Under the pieces are notes generated by a model. That model saw only the letters and a list, made by a program, of their open reading frames with translations, did not search any database and was not told where the DNA came from. A program made the translations under genes and the position numbers. This document shows, in pieces, positions 44,247 to 51,865 of a DNA stretch of 64,000 nucleotides. The stretch spans positions 744,001-808,000 of the forward strand of contig OZ239145.1 of NCBI GenBank assembly GCA_965194535.1, in the 5' to 3' direction. The stretch's first letter is position 1; the number at the start of each line of letters is the position of its first letter. The DNA comes from Verrucolacustris abundans. Its GTDB lineage: Bacteria > Verrucomicrobiota > Verrucomicrobiia > Methylacidiphilales > Verrucolacustridaceae.

Positions 44247-45268
44247 ACGGACTCTTTTTTCCAGATCTCCACCTTGGCCAGAACATCCTCGACTGTGATT
44301 CGACTCATTCGACCCTGTCGGTGTTGAAAGGTTATCTTCGGCTCTTCTCCGGCATTGTGGAATGCGTCGATCAAGAGGCGGGAATCTTGCCGCCAAGGCC
44401 CGACCCGTGCAGGGCTGTTGTATCCATAAAGGCCGATGACAGGTTTGCCGAGCGCGCCTGCGAGATGCAAAGGGCCGGTATCAGGCGAGATCACTAGGTC
44501 GCTCCCATCAAGAATGGCGACGAGACGACGAAGACCACAACCCAGTGCCTCCTTGGGGGGATGACGACACTCCTGAAGCATTTTCTTTCCCAAGGCGGTT
44601 TCCCGCGGGGAGTTGGCTCCGACAAGTACAGTGTGTAATCCGAACTGTTCGTGTAAGGCATCGTTGAGTCGTACCCAAGAGTCGGGAATCCAATCCTTTT
44701 TTGGATTGCTGGTGCCTGCAACAAGGGCGACTCGTGGGGAGGGGAAGTGACGGAAGAAGTGGGTTTGCCACTCCTGTTCTGATGGCCACGGCCCCAGATT
44801 CCAATCGATCGGTTCACGGGGGATTTCCAGATAGTCGAGAAATTCAAGAAAGTGCTCTTGAACGTGTTGGATGGGCCTCTTGGGAAGATGGTGGTTATTG
44901 GCGAGCCAGTTGAACTCGCGAGCCCGACTGGGATCGAGTCCAATTTTGACAGGAGCACGGCAGATCGCGGTGAGAAGGGTGGCCTTGAAGTAGCATTGGA
45001 GATCGAGCACCACGTCGAAGGGACGATCCGCCAGTTCCATGGCCATTTTGACGAACCCTGCGAGTCCTGCTTTTCGCTGAAAAAGCAGAATTTCATCTAC
45101 CGCAGGATGTCCTTGGATTAAGGCGGCGCCTGCTTCTTGAAGAAGCCAGGTGATATGGGATTGGGGACGATGCCTCTTAATCGCATTGACGATCGGAAGG
45201 GCGTGGGTGACATCGCCCACTGCGCTGAGGAGAACGATACAGATCCGTGGGTTGGAGGAGAGTTTCAT
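44243..45268 (-). CDS. Glycosyltransferase family 9, heptosyltransferase-like
   Basis: 341 residues from ATG 45268, whose ATGA overlaps the stop of the upstream gene; this fixes the start over a further-upstream ATG at 45292. GT9 signatures are ICIVLLSAVGDVTHALPIVN at the N-terminus, VALVAGTSNPKKDW in the middle, and the nucleotide-sugar site SDLVISPDTGPLHLAGALGKPVIGLYG. It would add heptose or a similar sugar to the LPS inner core at the cytoplasmic membrane. It is last in a minus-strand operon with a Kdo kinase-like gene. Confidence 0.9.
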   Translation of the reverse strand: MKLSSNPRICIVLLSAVGDVTHALPIVNAIKRHRPQSHITWLLQEAGAALIQGHPAVDEILLFQRKAGLAGFVKMAMELADRPFDVVLDLQCYFKATLLTAICRAPVKIGLDPSRAREFNWLANNHHLPKRPIQHVQEHFLEFLDYLEIPREPIDWNLGPWPSEQEWQTHFFRHFPSPRVALVAGTSNPKKDWIPDSWVRLNDALHEQFGLHTVLVGANSPRETALGKKMLQECRHPPKEALGCGLRRLVAILDGSDLVISPDTGPLHLAGALGKPVIGLYGYNSPARVGPWRQDSRLLIDAFHNAGEEPKITFQHRQGRMSRITVEDVLAKVEIWKKESV

Positions 45269-46026
45269 GACGAGGGAAAGAGTTCCCTCCACAGAGTGGG
45301 AACTTCTTTTTCAGAAAAGCCAAGTGCACCAAGTTTCGCTAATTTAAGAAGAGAACGTAGGAGGCGATTGCGGTTGGCGGTGTCGACCTGAGATGGGTTT
45401 TGGGGTTCGATCTGAATGGCATCGACATCCAGAAGCCACGCCTGGTTGGGGGATTGGGTGAGGAGAATGTTCCGTGCGTTGCAATCAGGATGAAGGATGC
45501 CGTTTTGGTGGCATTTGTGAAACAACTTACGGACGGAGGAGAGAGCACGGGTCCGGGCGGGGGAAGATGGGCGAGTGGAGAGGAATGAGGCGAGATCAAG
45601 GCTGTTGGGGATGTAGGAGGTCACGATGTCGATACGCCATAGAGAACCTGCAGGATAAAAGAGGGCGGCTTGGATAAGGGGGGTAGGGATCTTTTTTGTG
45701 GAAAGGAGAGAGCTACGTTCGATTTCCTTCCGAGCGCGAGTGGTGTTTGTGTATAGATCTTTTGAAAACTTACCCCACAGCCCGCCATGAACGCATGGGC
45801 GAACGACCAGTTCATGGGTGGTCGTGATGGGGAAAAGAACTACGGGTGCGCGACCTTTGAAAAGGCGGTGTTGGGGGTGGCGACGTGCGGCCTGACGTAG
45901 GGGGGCTTGCGGATTAAGTTTTTTCCAGGAGGAGAGGAGGGCCTTGTGGATCGAGGGGCGAATCCAAGCTGGGCCTGTGGGAAGGGTGTGAAATTGGAAC
46001 CCTTTGGGGCAGGAGAGGGGGGTCAC
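45265..46026 (-). CDS. Kdo/WaaP-family lipopolysaccharide kinase
   Basis: 253 residues. The protein-kinase-like fold of the Kdo kinase/WaaP group is shown by ELVVRPCVHGGLWGKF (phosphate-loop region), the catalytic segment HQNGILHPDCNARNILL (matching the H-x-D-x-N-x-x-N pattern), and WLLDVDAIQI with the metal-binding aspartate. It probably phosphorylates the Kdo or core sugar of LPS. Both ends overlap neighbours by 4 nt (ATGA at 46023-46026 and 45265-45268), so translation of the operon is coupled. Confidence 0.85.
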   Translation of the reverse strand: MTPLSCPKGFQFHTLPTGPAWIRPSIHKALLSSWKKLNPQAPLRQAARRHPQHRLFKGRAPVVLFPITTTHELVVRPCVHGGLWGKFSKDLYTNTTRARKEIERSSLLSTKKIPTPLIQAALFYPAGSLWRIDIVTSYIPNSLDLASFLSTRPSSPARTRALSSVRKLFHKCHQNGILHPDCNARNILLTQSPNQAWLLDVDAIQIEPQNPSQVDTANRNRLLRSLLKLAKLGALGFSEKEVPTLWRELFPSS

Positions 46027-46481
46027 GGTTGGAAAGGAGGAATGGGGAAAGGTGCGGGATCTCCCCTTCGCATGCTTTGAGCCAAGGTGGGATTCATTTT
46101 TCCTGCAACGCTCTCCCAGGTTTGGAGGAGATAGTTCAAGGGGGCGCGAGTATTTTCGGCGGGCAGATTGGAGCAGTCGATTGCACGACGAAGCGCATCA
46201 CGGGCGGAGACCCCATCGGTCTGCAAAGAGTAGAGGGCTGCGAGGGCTTTATTTGTGGTCCGGACGCCTTGGGAGCCGGAGAGGTTTTTTGGGTCTAGTG
46301 CAGGTACGATTTGCTGAAGATGGTCTTCGATCCGGCGCTGGCGACGAGCTAGCTCTGCCTGTTGCTGGATTCTGCGTTGGGCTTGGGCATCCATGTTCGC
46401 TTGGACGGGAACAACTTGAGTCCAAGCGGGTGAGCCTGACAAAAGGCCCGAAATGAGGAGAGTGAGGAGGGCCGACCGCAC
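46023..46481 (-). CDS. Exported hypothetical protein
   Basis: 152 residues from GTG 46481, placed one base after the previous gene's TAA. This start directly opens a signal peptide (RSALLTLLISGLLSGSPAW). A longer form from ATG 46529 would overlap the upstream gene by 47 bp and is less likely. The mature protein has a coiled-coil-like Q/R-rich segment (AQAQRRIQQQAELARRQRR) and ends with a proline-rich tail. No family recognised. Operon position between another exported protein and LPS kinase suggests an envelope role. Confidence 0.6.
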   Translation of the reverse strand: MRSALLTLLISGLLSGSPAWTQVVPVQANMDAQAQRRIQQQAELARRQRRIEDHLQQIVPALDPKNLSGSQGVRTTNKALAALYSLQTDGVSARDALRRAIDCSNLPAENTRAPLNYLLQTWESVAGKMNPTLAQSMRRGDPAPFPIPPFQP

Positions 46482-46482
46482 G

Positions 46483-46887
46483 TTACGGTTGGAGTAGAAT
46501 AATTTCGTAGCGGATATCGATGCCATCAAGACGTTGGTCCTGGGTGTTATCGAAGTTAGCCCGCATGGAGTTTTGAATGGTGTTCACGATGGCGGCGTTG
46601 CCCTTGCGGGCAAGGACACCACGGGCGATTTTGTTTTCGGCTGCAGGAAAACCCTTCTGGCGCTCCAGTTTATCGAACCCAAGGGTGCGGTACGCTTTTT
46701 TCGGCTTACCCTTTTTCCAGATTTGGATTCCTTGTGCGGTGATGATCTCTTCATCCGACGGGGCAGTGACAGGAGCGTTGGTGGGTGCAGGGGGAGGGGT
46801 AGCAGGGAGACGACCGACAGGGTTGGTATCCTGCGCTTGGCAAAAAGGTATCCAGAGGGTGAAGAGGGCGAGGAGGAGGTAATTCAT
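46483..46887 (-). CDS. Exported hypothetical protein
   Basis: 134 residues with a signal peptide (MNYLLLALFTLWIPFCQAQ) and a proline-rich linker (VGRLPATPPPAPTNAPVTAP). A compact domain follows with GFDKLERQKGFPAAENKIA and a C-terminal strand-like IDIRYEIILLQP. Family not recognised. It is first in a four-gene minus-strand operon leading to the LPS-core genes. Confidence 0.6.
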   Translation of the reverse strand: MNYLLLALFTLWIPFCQAQDTNPVGRLPATPPPAPTNAPVTAPSDEEIITAQGIQIWKKGKPKKAYRTLGFDKLERQKGFPAAENKIARGVLARKGNAAIVNTIQNSMRANFDNTQDQRLDGIDIRYEIILLQP

Positions 46888-46958
46888 TTTTTTATTGTAG
46901 ATGGGAGATCGGTGAAATCGAGTCGTGATTTTTGCCGAATCGGAGGTAAGCCAAGTGA

Positions 46959-47216
46959 ATGAAACACAAACAATTGACCCTTAAAACGGATCCGATAACG
47001 AAACTTCTTCTCGCGCTTGTTGCGGCGGGGCTTTGGTGGCACGCCTTTGCGCCTTGGGTGTCATCTTCAGCCCATGCGGATGGCATCACGAAGGTAGATG
47101 TGGTCTCGGTGGGTGGGGAAAAGCTGGGACTTGTCAGCCAGCAGGATGTGAACTCCGAAGAGCCGGACTCTTTTAAGCGGCAGGGAATCCCTGTCACGAA
47201 TGTGAATACGAAATAG
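46959..47216 (+). CDS. Small exported or membrane-anchored protein
   Basis: 85 residues, with a GGAGGT ribosome-binding site 11 nt before the ATG. An N-terminal hydrophobic segment (LLLALVAAGLWWHAFAPWV) is followed by a short polar region (ITKVDVVSVGGEKLGLVSQQ). No family assigned. It is divergent from the envelope operon and convergent with the next gene. Confidence 0.6.
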   Translation: MKHKQLTLKTDPITKLLLALVAAGLWWHAFAPWVSSSAHADGITKVDVVSVGGEKLGLVSQQDVNSEEPDSFKRQGIPVTNVNTK

Positions 47217-47225
47217 AGGAAATAT

Positions 47226-48116
47226 TTATCTGCGGTAGCCTCTTCCGCTGCGACGGCGACGGCGGTAAGGGGCATGATGGGATGAGGTGCGCCGACGCGT
47301 CACCTTTCGGGTAACGTGACCGACTGCTTGGATCAGGCTACGGGTCATCCAGCTGATCGCAGTGAGAAGCTCCCCAATCGGAAGTCTGGGAAGACGGAGG
47401 CGTCGTGGCTTGGCGGATTGGAGACCGTGTTTACCTTCCCGTGCGGCCCGTCGTTCCAACTCGTGATCGACCTGATGTCCGATTCGGCGGGCTTCTTCAA
47501 TTGCCTCTTTCATGGAAAAAATAAAGCAGGGGATGGGTTGATCGGGCAGGTGATCGAGACGGACTTTTTCCAGGGGAATAGGACGGACTCCATAACGGCC
47601 TCCGGGTTTGCCGAGATCAGGTTGGCCTTCGCCTGCATGAATGAGGACGACGGCAACTTTTGGGGTGTGGCCATATCCTTGCCGGATCATCTCTGCGGCG
47701 GAGCGGAGTTGTTTCGCGGCTCGAGAGACGGCGGAAGCGGAGCCTAGTCCGCTGAGTTTGAACTCAAATACTGCAGTGGCTTTATCCCCGGTAAAGGCAA
47801 CGGCATCCAGTTCGCGGAATCGGTGCCGTCCGCGATGGTGGTCGTCGTGTTCGGGGTCTTGGTATCGCAGGATGCGACGATCGCCGAGGTGAAAGTGGCG
47901 GGATAGAATGGAGCGAACGCCGAACTCTGCGGCAAAGCTGATGATCGATAGGGCGGCAGGTTCAATTCGAACTTTGCCTTCGCGTTGGCGTTCCCGACGA
48001 CGCCGAAAAGCAAAGCCTTCGGACCAACGGAGATATTCGGCATCGTTGAAGGGAACGAGGTCGACTTTTCCGTAGTTCGGCAAAGAGGGTGGGGAGGAGT
48101 GAGAGTGGGGGTGCAC
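47226..48116 (-). CDS. Possible PD-(D/E)XK-type nuclease-like protein
   Basis: 296 residues from GTG 48116. The centre contains HRFRELDAVAFTGDKATAVF, then EFKLS. This places an aspartate about 13 residues before an E-x-K pair on predicted strands, the pattern of the PD-(D/E)XK nuclease fold, followed by a helix (AVSRAAKQLRSAAEMIRQ). The N-terminus is histidine-rich and the last 45 residues are very basic, ending in an arginine-rich tail (YRRRRRSGRGYRR) suited to nucleic-acid binding. Family not recognised. It lies 2 nt after a small membrane protein gene, presumably in one transcript. Confidence 0.6.
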   Translation of the reverse strand: MHPHSHSSPPSLPNYGKVDLVPFNDAEYLRWSEGFAFRRRRERQREGKVRIEPAALSIISFAAEFGVRSILSRHFHLGDRRILRYQDPEHDDHHRGRHRFRELDAVAFTGDKATAVFEFKLSGLGSASAVSRAAKQLRSAAEMIRQGYGHTPKVAVVLIHAGEGQPDLGKPGGRYGVRPIPLEKVRLDHLPDQPIPCFIFSMKEAIEEARRIGHQVDHELERRAAREGKHGLQSAKPRRLRLPRLPIGELLTAISWMTRSLIQAVGHVTRKVTRRRTSSHHAPYRRRRRSGRGYRR

Positions 48117-48118
48117 GT

Positions 48119-48316
48119 TCAGAAATTTGTTTTTTCAGGCTTTTTTGCGCCTACGACGCAACAGATTCCTGCATTGCAGAGGGCTAGAGCCAAGGCGCCT
48201 GACCAAAACCACTCCCCGCTTGTAACGAATTTTTGATAGGCGGCCCAGCAGAGGAGGGAGAGACCGCTTCCATTGAGGAGAAGACCGAGAATGACCAAAG
48301 AGAGCCAACGAATCAT
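48119..48316 (-). CDS. Small membrane protein
   Basis: 65 residues from ATG 48316; a frame back to 48352 adds only an unsupported N-terminus. Two hydrophobic segments (LSLVILGLLLNGSGLSLLCW and WSGALALALCNAGICCVVGA) suggest a two-pass membrane protein with a short basic tail. No function assigned. It directly precedes the nuclease-like gene. Confidence 0.55.
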   Translation of the reverse strand: MIRWLSLVILGLLLNGSGLSLLCWAAYQKFVTSGEWFWSGALALALCNAGICCVVGAKKPEKTNF

Positions 48317-48409
48317 GCAATTCCAAGGTAAACAGTTCCAGAAAAGGGGCAAGAGAGGACAGAGGCGGAGGATTGACCCGAGGGATAAAAAAAGGGATTG
48401 TAGACGCAG

Positions 48410-49480
48410 ATGAAATTCTCAGAAATTGAAAAACAACTAGGGGGAGAGGCAAAGAGCCTGCTTGGGCACACTTGTAAGACGGTATCCAAGGCGCGGCTGC
48501 ATCTGCCTGGGCCTGACTTTGTAAGTCGGGTTTGGCGCGATAGCGACCGGTCGATTGCGGTTTTACGAAATTTGCAGACGACCTTCAGTCACGGGCGCTT
48601 GGGGGGTACGGGCTATTTGTCGATCCTGCCTGTGGATCAAGGGATTGAGCATTCGGCTGGGGCATCCTTTGCGCCGAATCCCGACTATTTCGACCCAGAA
48701 AATATCGTTAAGTTGGCGATTGAGGGTGGTTGCAATGCTGTGACGTCGACGTTGGGGGTATTGGGAGCGGTGGCTCGAAAATATGCTCACCGGATTCCTT
48801 TTGTGTTAAAAATCAATCATAACGAGTTGCTAACGTATCCGAATGTGGCTGACCAGAAGATGTTTGCCGGGGTGAAGCAGGCATTTGATATGGGGGCGGT
48901 TGGTGTGGGAGCCACAATTTACTTTGGATCACCTGAATCGGGTCGGCAGATCGAGGAGATTTCACGTTCGTTCGCGATTGCGCATGAGCTCGGCATGTAC
49001 ACGATCCTTTGGTGTTATATTCGAAATCCTGCATTTAAGACAAAGGAGAAGGATTATCATCTATCGGCCGATCTGACCTCGCAGGCCAACCACATCGGAT
49101 CGACTATCCAAGCCGACATTATCAAACAGAAGCTCCCGGAGAATAACGGGGGCTACAATGCGTTGAAGTTGGCGGGAAGTGATTACGGAAAAACCGATCC
49201 CCGAATCTATTCCGAGCTGACTTCGGATCATCCGATCGATCTTTGTCGTTACCAGGTGCTGAACTGCTTTGCAGGTCGGGCGGGTTTGATCAACTCCGGC
49301 GGTGCTTCCGGCAAGAATGACATTGCCGAAGCGGTAAAGACGGCCGTCATCAACAAACGCGCGGGTGGCATGGGTCTGATTTCTGGTCGCAAAGCGTTTC
49401 AAAAGCCGCTGAAGGATGGGGTTGAGATTTTAAACGCGATTCAGGACGTTTATCTCGCCAAGGAGATCGACATCGCTTGA
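48410..49480 (+). CDS. fbaB: Class I fructose-bisphosphate aldolase
   Basis: 356 residues, DhnA/FbaB type. It cleaves fructose-1,6-bisphosphate to triose phosphates through a Schiff-base lysine, without metal. Visible features are YLSILPVDQGIEHSAG near the N-terminus, IPFVLKINHNELLT, QADIIKQKLPENNGGY, whose lysine is the likely Schiff-base residue, INSGGASG for phosphate binding, and AGGMGLISGRKAF at the C-terminus. Its stop overlaps the start of the PfkB-type kinase gene (TGATG), so the pair is translationally linked and works in one pathway. Confidence 0.92.
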   Translation: MKFSEIEKQLGGEAKSLLGHTCKTVSKARLHLPGPDFVSRVWRDSDRSIAVLRNLQTTFSHGRLGGTGYLSILPVDQGIEHSAGASFAPNPDYFDPENIVKLAIEGGCNAVTSTLGVLGAVARKYAHRIPFVLKINHNELLTYPNVADQKMFAGVKQAFDMGAVGVGATIYFGSPESGRQIEEISRSFAIAHELGMYTILWCYIRNPAFKTKEKDYHLSADLTSQANHIGSTIQADIIKQKLPENNGGYNALKLAGSDYGKTDPRIYSELTSDHPIDLCRYQVLNCFAGRAGLINSGGASGKNDIAEAVKTAVINKRAGGMGLISGRKAFQKPLKDGVEILNAIQDVYLAKEIDIA

Positions 49481-50358
49481 TGTCCATTCGCGGGGACCGT
49501 GTCCGCGCTCGGGTCTGGTGCTTTACGCCCAATCCCGTTTTCGAAACCAAGATCGAATCTCCTAGCGGATGTGTTGTTTTATCCGCAGGAGGAAAAGGTC
49601 ACAACGTCGCCCGGCAACTGTACCGGTGGGGAGTTCCGGCGATCTCTGTAGTATGTAACGGTGGAGTGGAGGGAAGGGAATGGATGGATCAGGCTAAAAA
49701 AGAGGGGGTGAAAGTTTTGCGGATCCCGGTTCGTGCTGGAATGAGACATGGGTGGGCCTTGTTGAAGGAGGGGGTTGAGCGGATCGATTTTTTTACTGCA
49801 GATCTGAAAATTGGGCCAAGTGAGTGGAAAAAAGTCCGCGAGTTTTGGATCCAGAATTTAAGGTCAGGGGACTGGTGGGTGGTGGCAGGAAGTTCAGCAA
49901 CAGGCTGGCCGAAGGGTTGGTGGAAAGAAGTGATCGGTGATCTGCAAAAAAAAGGAGTCACTGTTTTGGTGGATAGTCGGGGAGCCATTCTACGGGAGGC
50001 GGTGGAGGCGGGTGCGGACTGGATCAAATGCAATCTCGCTGAGGCAGAAGCGACGACGGGGTTAAAGGGGTTCGATCGATGCATCCGAAATCTAACAGGA
50101 AATGGAACGACTGGTGTTGTGGTGACCTTGGGGAAAGAAGGACTGGCAGCTGAGGTGAACGGAACGACGTTTTCGATTCCCGCACCCAAGGTTAAGGTCA
50201 AGGATCCGACAGGAGCGGGGGATGTGGTCACTGCCGGACTTGTTTATGGTGAGACCCGCCTGTGGACGATGGAGAAGACCTTGCGAATTGCGGCAGGAGT
50301 AGGTGCGTGGAAGGTCAGCCGCAGGGGTTATGTAGCCAAAGGTTGTCTGCGGGATTGA
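49480..50358 (+). CDS. PfkB-family sugar kinase, 1-phosphofructokinase-like
   Basis: 292 residues from ATG 49480, overlapping the aldolase stop by one base. The ribokinase fold features are CFTPNPVFETKI, SAGGKGHNVARQLYRWG (the GGKG.N signature of the 1-phosphofructokinase/tagatose-6-phosphate kinase subgroup), WIKCNLAEAEATTG, and DPTGAGDVVTAGL with the catalytic aspartate in GAGD. It probably makes the bisphosphate that the coupled aldolase cleaves. The substrate could be fructose-1-, fructose-6- or tagatose-6-phosphate. Confidence 0.85.
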   Translation: MSIRGDRVRARVWCFTPNPVFETKIESPSGCVVLSAGGKGHNVARQLYRWGVPAISVVCNGGVEGREWMDQAKKEGVKVLRIPVRAGMRHGWALLKEGVERIDFFTADLKIGPSEWKKVREFWIQNLRSGDWWVVAGSSATGWPKGWWKEVIGDLQKKGVTVLVDSRGAILREAVEAGADWIKCNLAEAEATTGLKGFDRCIRNLTGNGTTGVVVTLGKEGLAAEVNGTTFSIPAPKVKVKDPTGAGDVVTAGLVYGETRLWTMEKTLRIAAGVGAWKVSRRGYVAKGCLRD

Positions 50359-50390
50359 GTCGGGAGGGGGAAATCGCGTAGAATATTTTT

Positions 50391-51119
50391 ATGGGAAGAC
50401 AGTGGTTACATGCGAAGAGGGAGGTTGCCTCCCTAAAAAAGTCCAAGACGACGAGCAAGTTTGTTCGGGAGATCAGCCTTGCCGCTAGGCAAGGGGCCGA
50501 TCCCACACTGAATGCCCGATTGGCAGCCGCATTAGAGCGAGCCCGCAAGGAAAGTGTCTCCCGGGACATCATAGAGCGTGCGATTCAGAAGGGATCGGGA
50601 ACAGGGGAAGGTAAAGATTCGTTGGAGCACATGGTTTTTGAGGGGTACGCCCCGCACAAAGTTCCTCTGATCGTGGAAGCGTATACGGATAACCACAATC
50701 GAACGGCACCTGAGATTCGTGTGCTGTTTAAGGCGGGGTCGCTGGGTTCTTCCGGAAGCAATCGTTTCCTTTTTGATCAGGTTGGAATTGTGGAAGCGCA
50801 TCATCCAAAAGCGGATACGGATCGGGAAACGGCGGCCATTGAGGCTGGGGCGAACGAAGTAGAGGCCTTATCCCATCAGCAAAATGACGATATTCCTGAT
50901 GAGACTTGTGGGGCTCGATTTCTGACCGAACGTACGGCGATGCATGGGGTAGCGGATTGGCTCAAAAAGAATGGGTGGACAGTAGTGACGAGCGAATTGG
51001 GTTTTGTTCCGAAGAACTATCCTGAACTGAGTGATGAGGCTCGTGGGGAAGTAGGGGCGTTTTTGCAATCGCTGGAAGATCACGATGACGTCCATCGGAT
51101 CTGGGCGGCTGTTCGTTAG
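50391..51119 (+). CDS. yebC: YebC/PmpR-family protein
   Basis: 242 residues, full family length. It has the N-terminal helical segment (GRQWLHAKREVASLKKSKTT), a variant of the usual AGHSKW..IKHKKG start, then DPTLNARLAAALERARKES and the hallmark YTDNHNRTAPEIRVLFKAGS with a following FLFDQVGIVE. Members act as transcriptional regulators or as ribosome-associated factors for translation. The start ATG 50391 is well placed. A small DUF2256 gene follows 2 nt later. Confidence 0.93.
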   Translation: MGRQWLHAKREVASLKKSKTTSKFVREISLAARQGADPTLNARLAAALERARKESVSRDIIERAIQKGSGTGEGKDSLEHMVFEGYAPHKVPLIVEAYTDNHNRTAPEIRVLFKAGSLGSSGSNRFLFDQVGIVEAHHPKADTDRETAAIEAGANEVEALSHQQNDDIPDETCGARFLTERTAMHGVADWLKKNGWTVVTSELGFVPKNYPELSDEARGEVGAFLQSLEDHDDVHRIWAAVR

Positions 51120-51121
51120 TT

Positions 51122-51286
51122 GTGCGAAGAGGCGGGAAGAGCGTCGCGAAAGAAAATCTTCCTGAAAAGATCTGTCTGAGGTGCGGTCGGGCTTTTGCGT
51201 GGCGTAAAAAATGGGAAAGAGATTGGGAGCGGGTGAAATTCTGTAGCGATCGTTGCCGAAGCGGCTTGTCCGGGAAACCTGCTTAG
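51122..51286 (+). CDS. DUF2256 small zinc-binding protein
   Basis: 54 residues from GTG 51122, two bases after the yebC stop, ending at TAG 51284-51286. Translated by hand it contains LPEKICLRCGRAFAWRKKW followed by ERDWERVKFCSDRC. This is the DUF2256 pattern with two cysteine pairs (C18/C21 and C41/C45) forming a probable zinc site. The family is often found near photolyase/cryptochrome genes, and such a gene lies about 2 kb away at 53281-54813. Function unknown. It overlaps the convergent rluE stop by 4 nt. Confidence 0.82.
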   Translation: MRRGGKSVAKENLPEKICLRCGRAFAWRKKWERDWERVKFCSDRCRSGLSGKPA

Positions 51287-51849
51287 TCTTTGAAAATCTG
51301 ATTTTTCTCCTGTTCGTCTACCTTGCGCCATTTTCCTAGGGCGAGCTGGCCGAGCTCGAGTCGACCGATACGAACACGGATTAAGCGGAGAGTTGGATGA
51401 CCGACGGCAGCGGTCATTTTACGAACCTGCCTGTTTTTGCCCTCCGTTAATTCGATGGCGATCCAGCGGTCAGGAACGGTCTTGCGGACACGGATGGGGG
51501 GATCTCGTGGAGGGAGTTCGGGTTGGGGATCCAGAAGCCAGGCTCGGCAAGGAAGGGTCTGATGATCGCCGATGGAGACTCCGTGGGAGAGTTTTTCTAA
51601 GGCGGTTGATGTCGGTATTCCCTCCACTTGAGCCCAGTAGCAACGGGGGTGGGCGTTTTGAGGATCGAGTAAGCGGGTGTTGAGGCCGGGTTCGTCGCTG
51701 AGGAGGAGTAGGCCCTCCGAATCGGCATCGAGTCGACCTAGTGGATAAATGTCTTTTGGGAGGCCAAATTCGGCGAGGGTACGATTGGGGGAGCCATCCG
51801 GAGTAAACTGGGAGAGGACTCCGTACGGTTTATGGAAGGCGATCAGCAC
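51283..51849 (-). CDS. rluE: 23S rRNA pseudouridine synthase, RluE-type
   Basis: 188 residues, RsuA/RluB/E/F superfamily without an S4 domain, as in RluE. It isomerises a uridine of 23S rRNA. Signatures are LIAFHKPYGVLSQF, YPLGRLDADSEGLLLLSD with the catalytic aspartate in GRLD, and ELTEGKNRQVRKMTAAVGHP. It is 16 nt downstream of the repeat-protein gene, as the last of a minus-strand group that starts with the photolyase. Confidence 0.93.
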   Translation of the reverse strand: MLIAFHKPYGVLSQFTPDGSPNRTLAEFGLPKDIYPLGRLDADSEGLLLLSDEPGLNTRLLDPQNAHPRCYWAQVEGIPTSTALEKLSHGVSIGDHQTLPCRAWLLDPQPELPPRDPPIRVRKTVPDRWIAIELTEGKNRQVRKMTAAVGHPTLRLIRVRIGRLELGQLALGKWRKVDEQEKNQIFKD

Positions 51850-51865
51850 ATGAAAATCCGAAATT

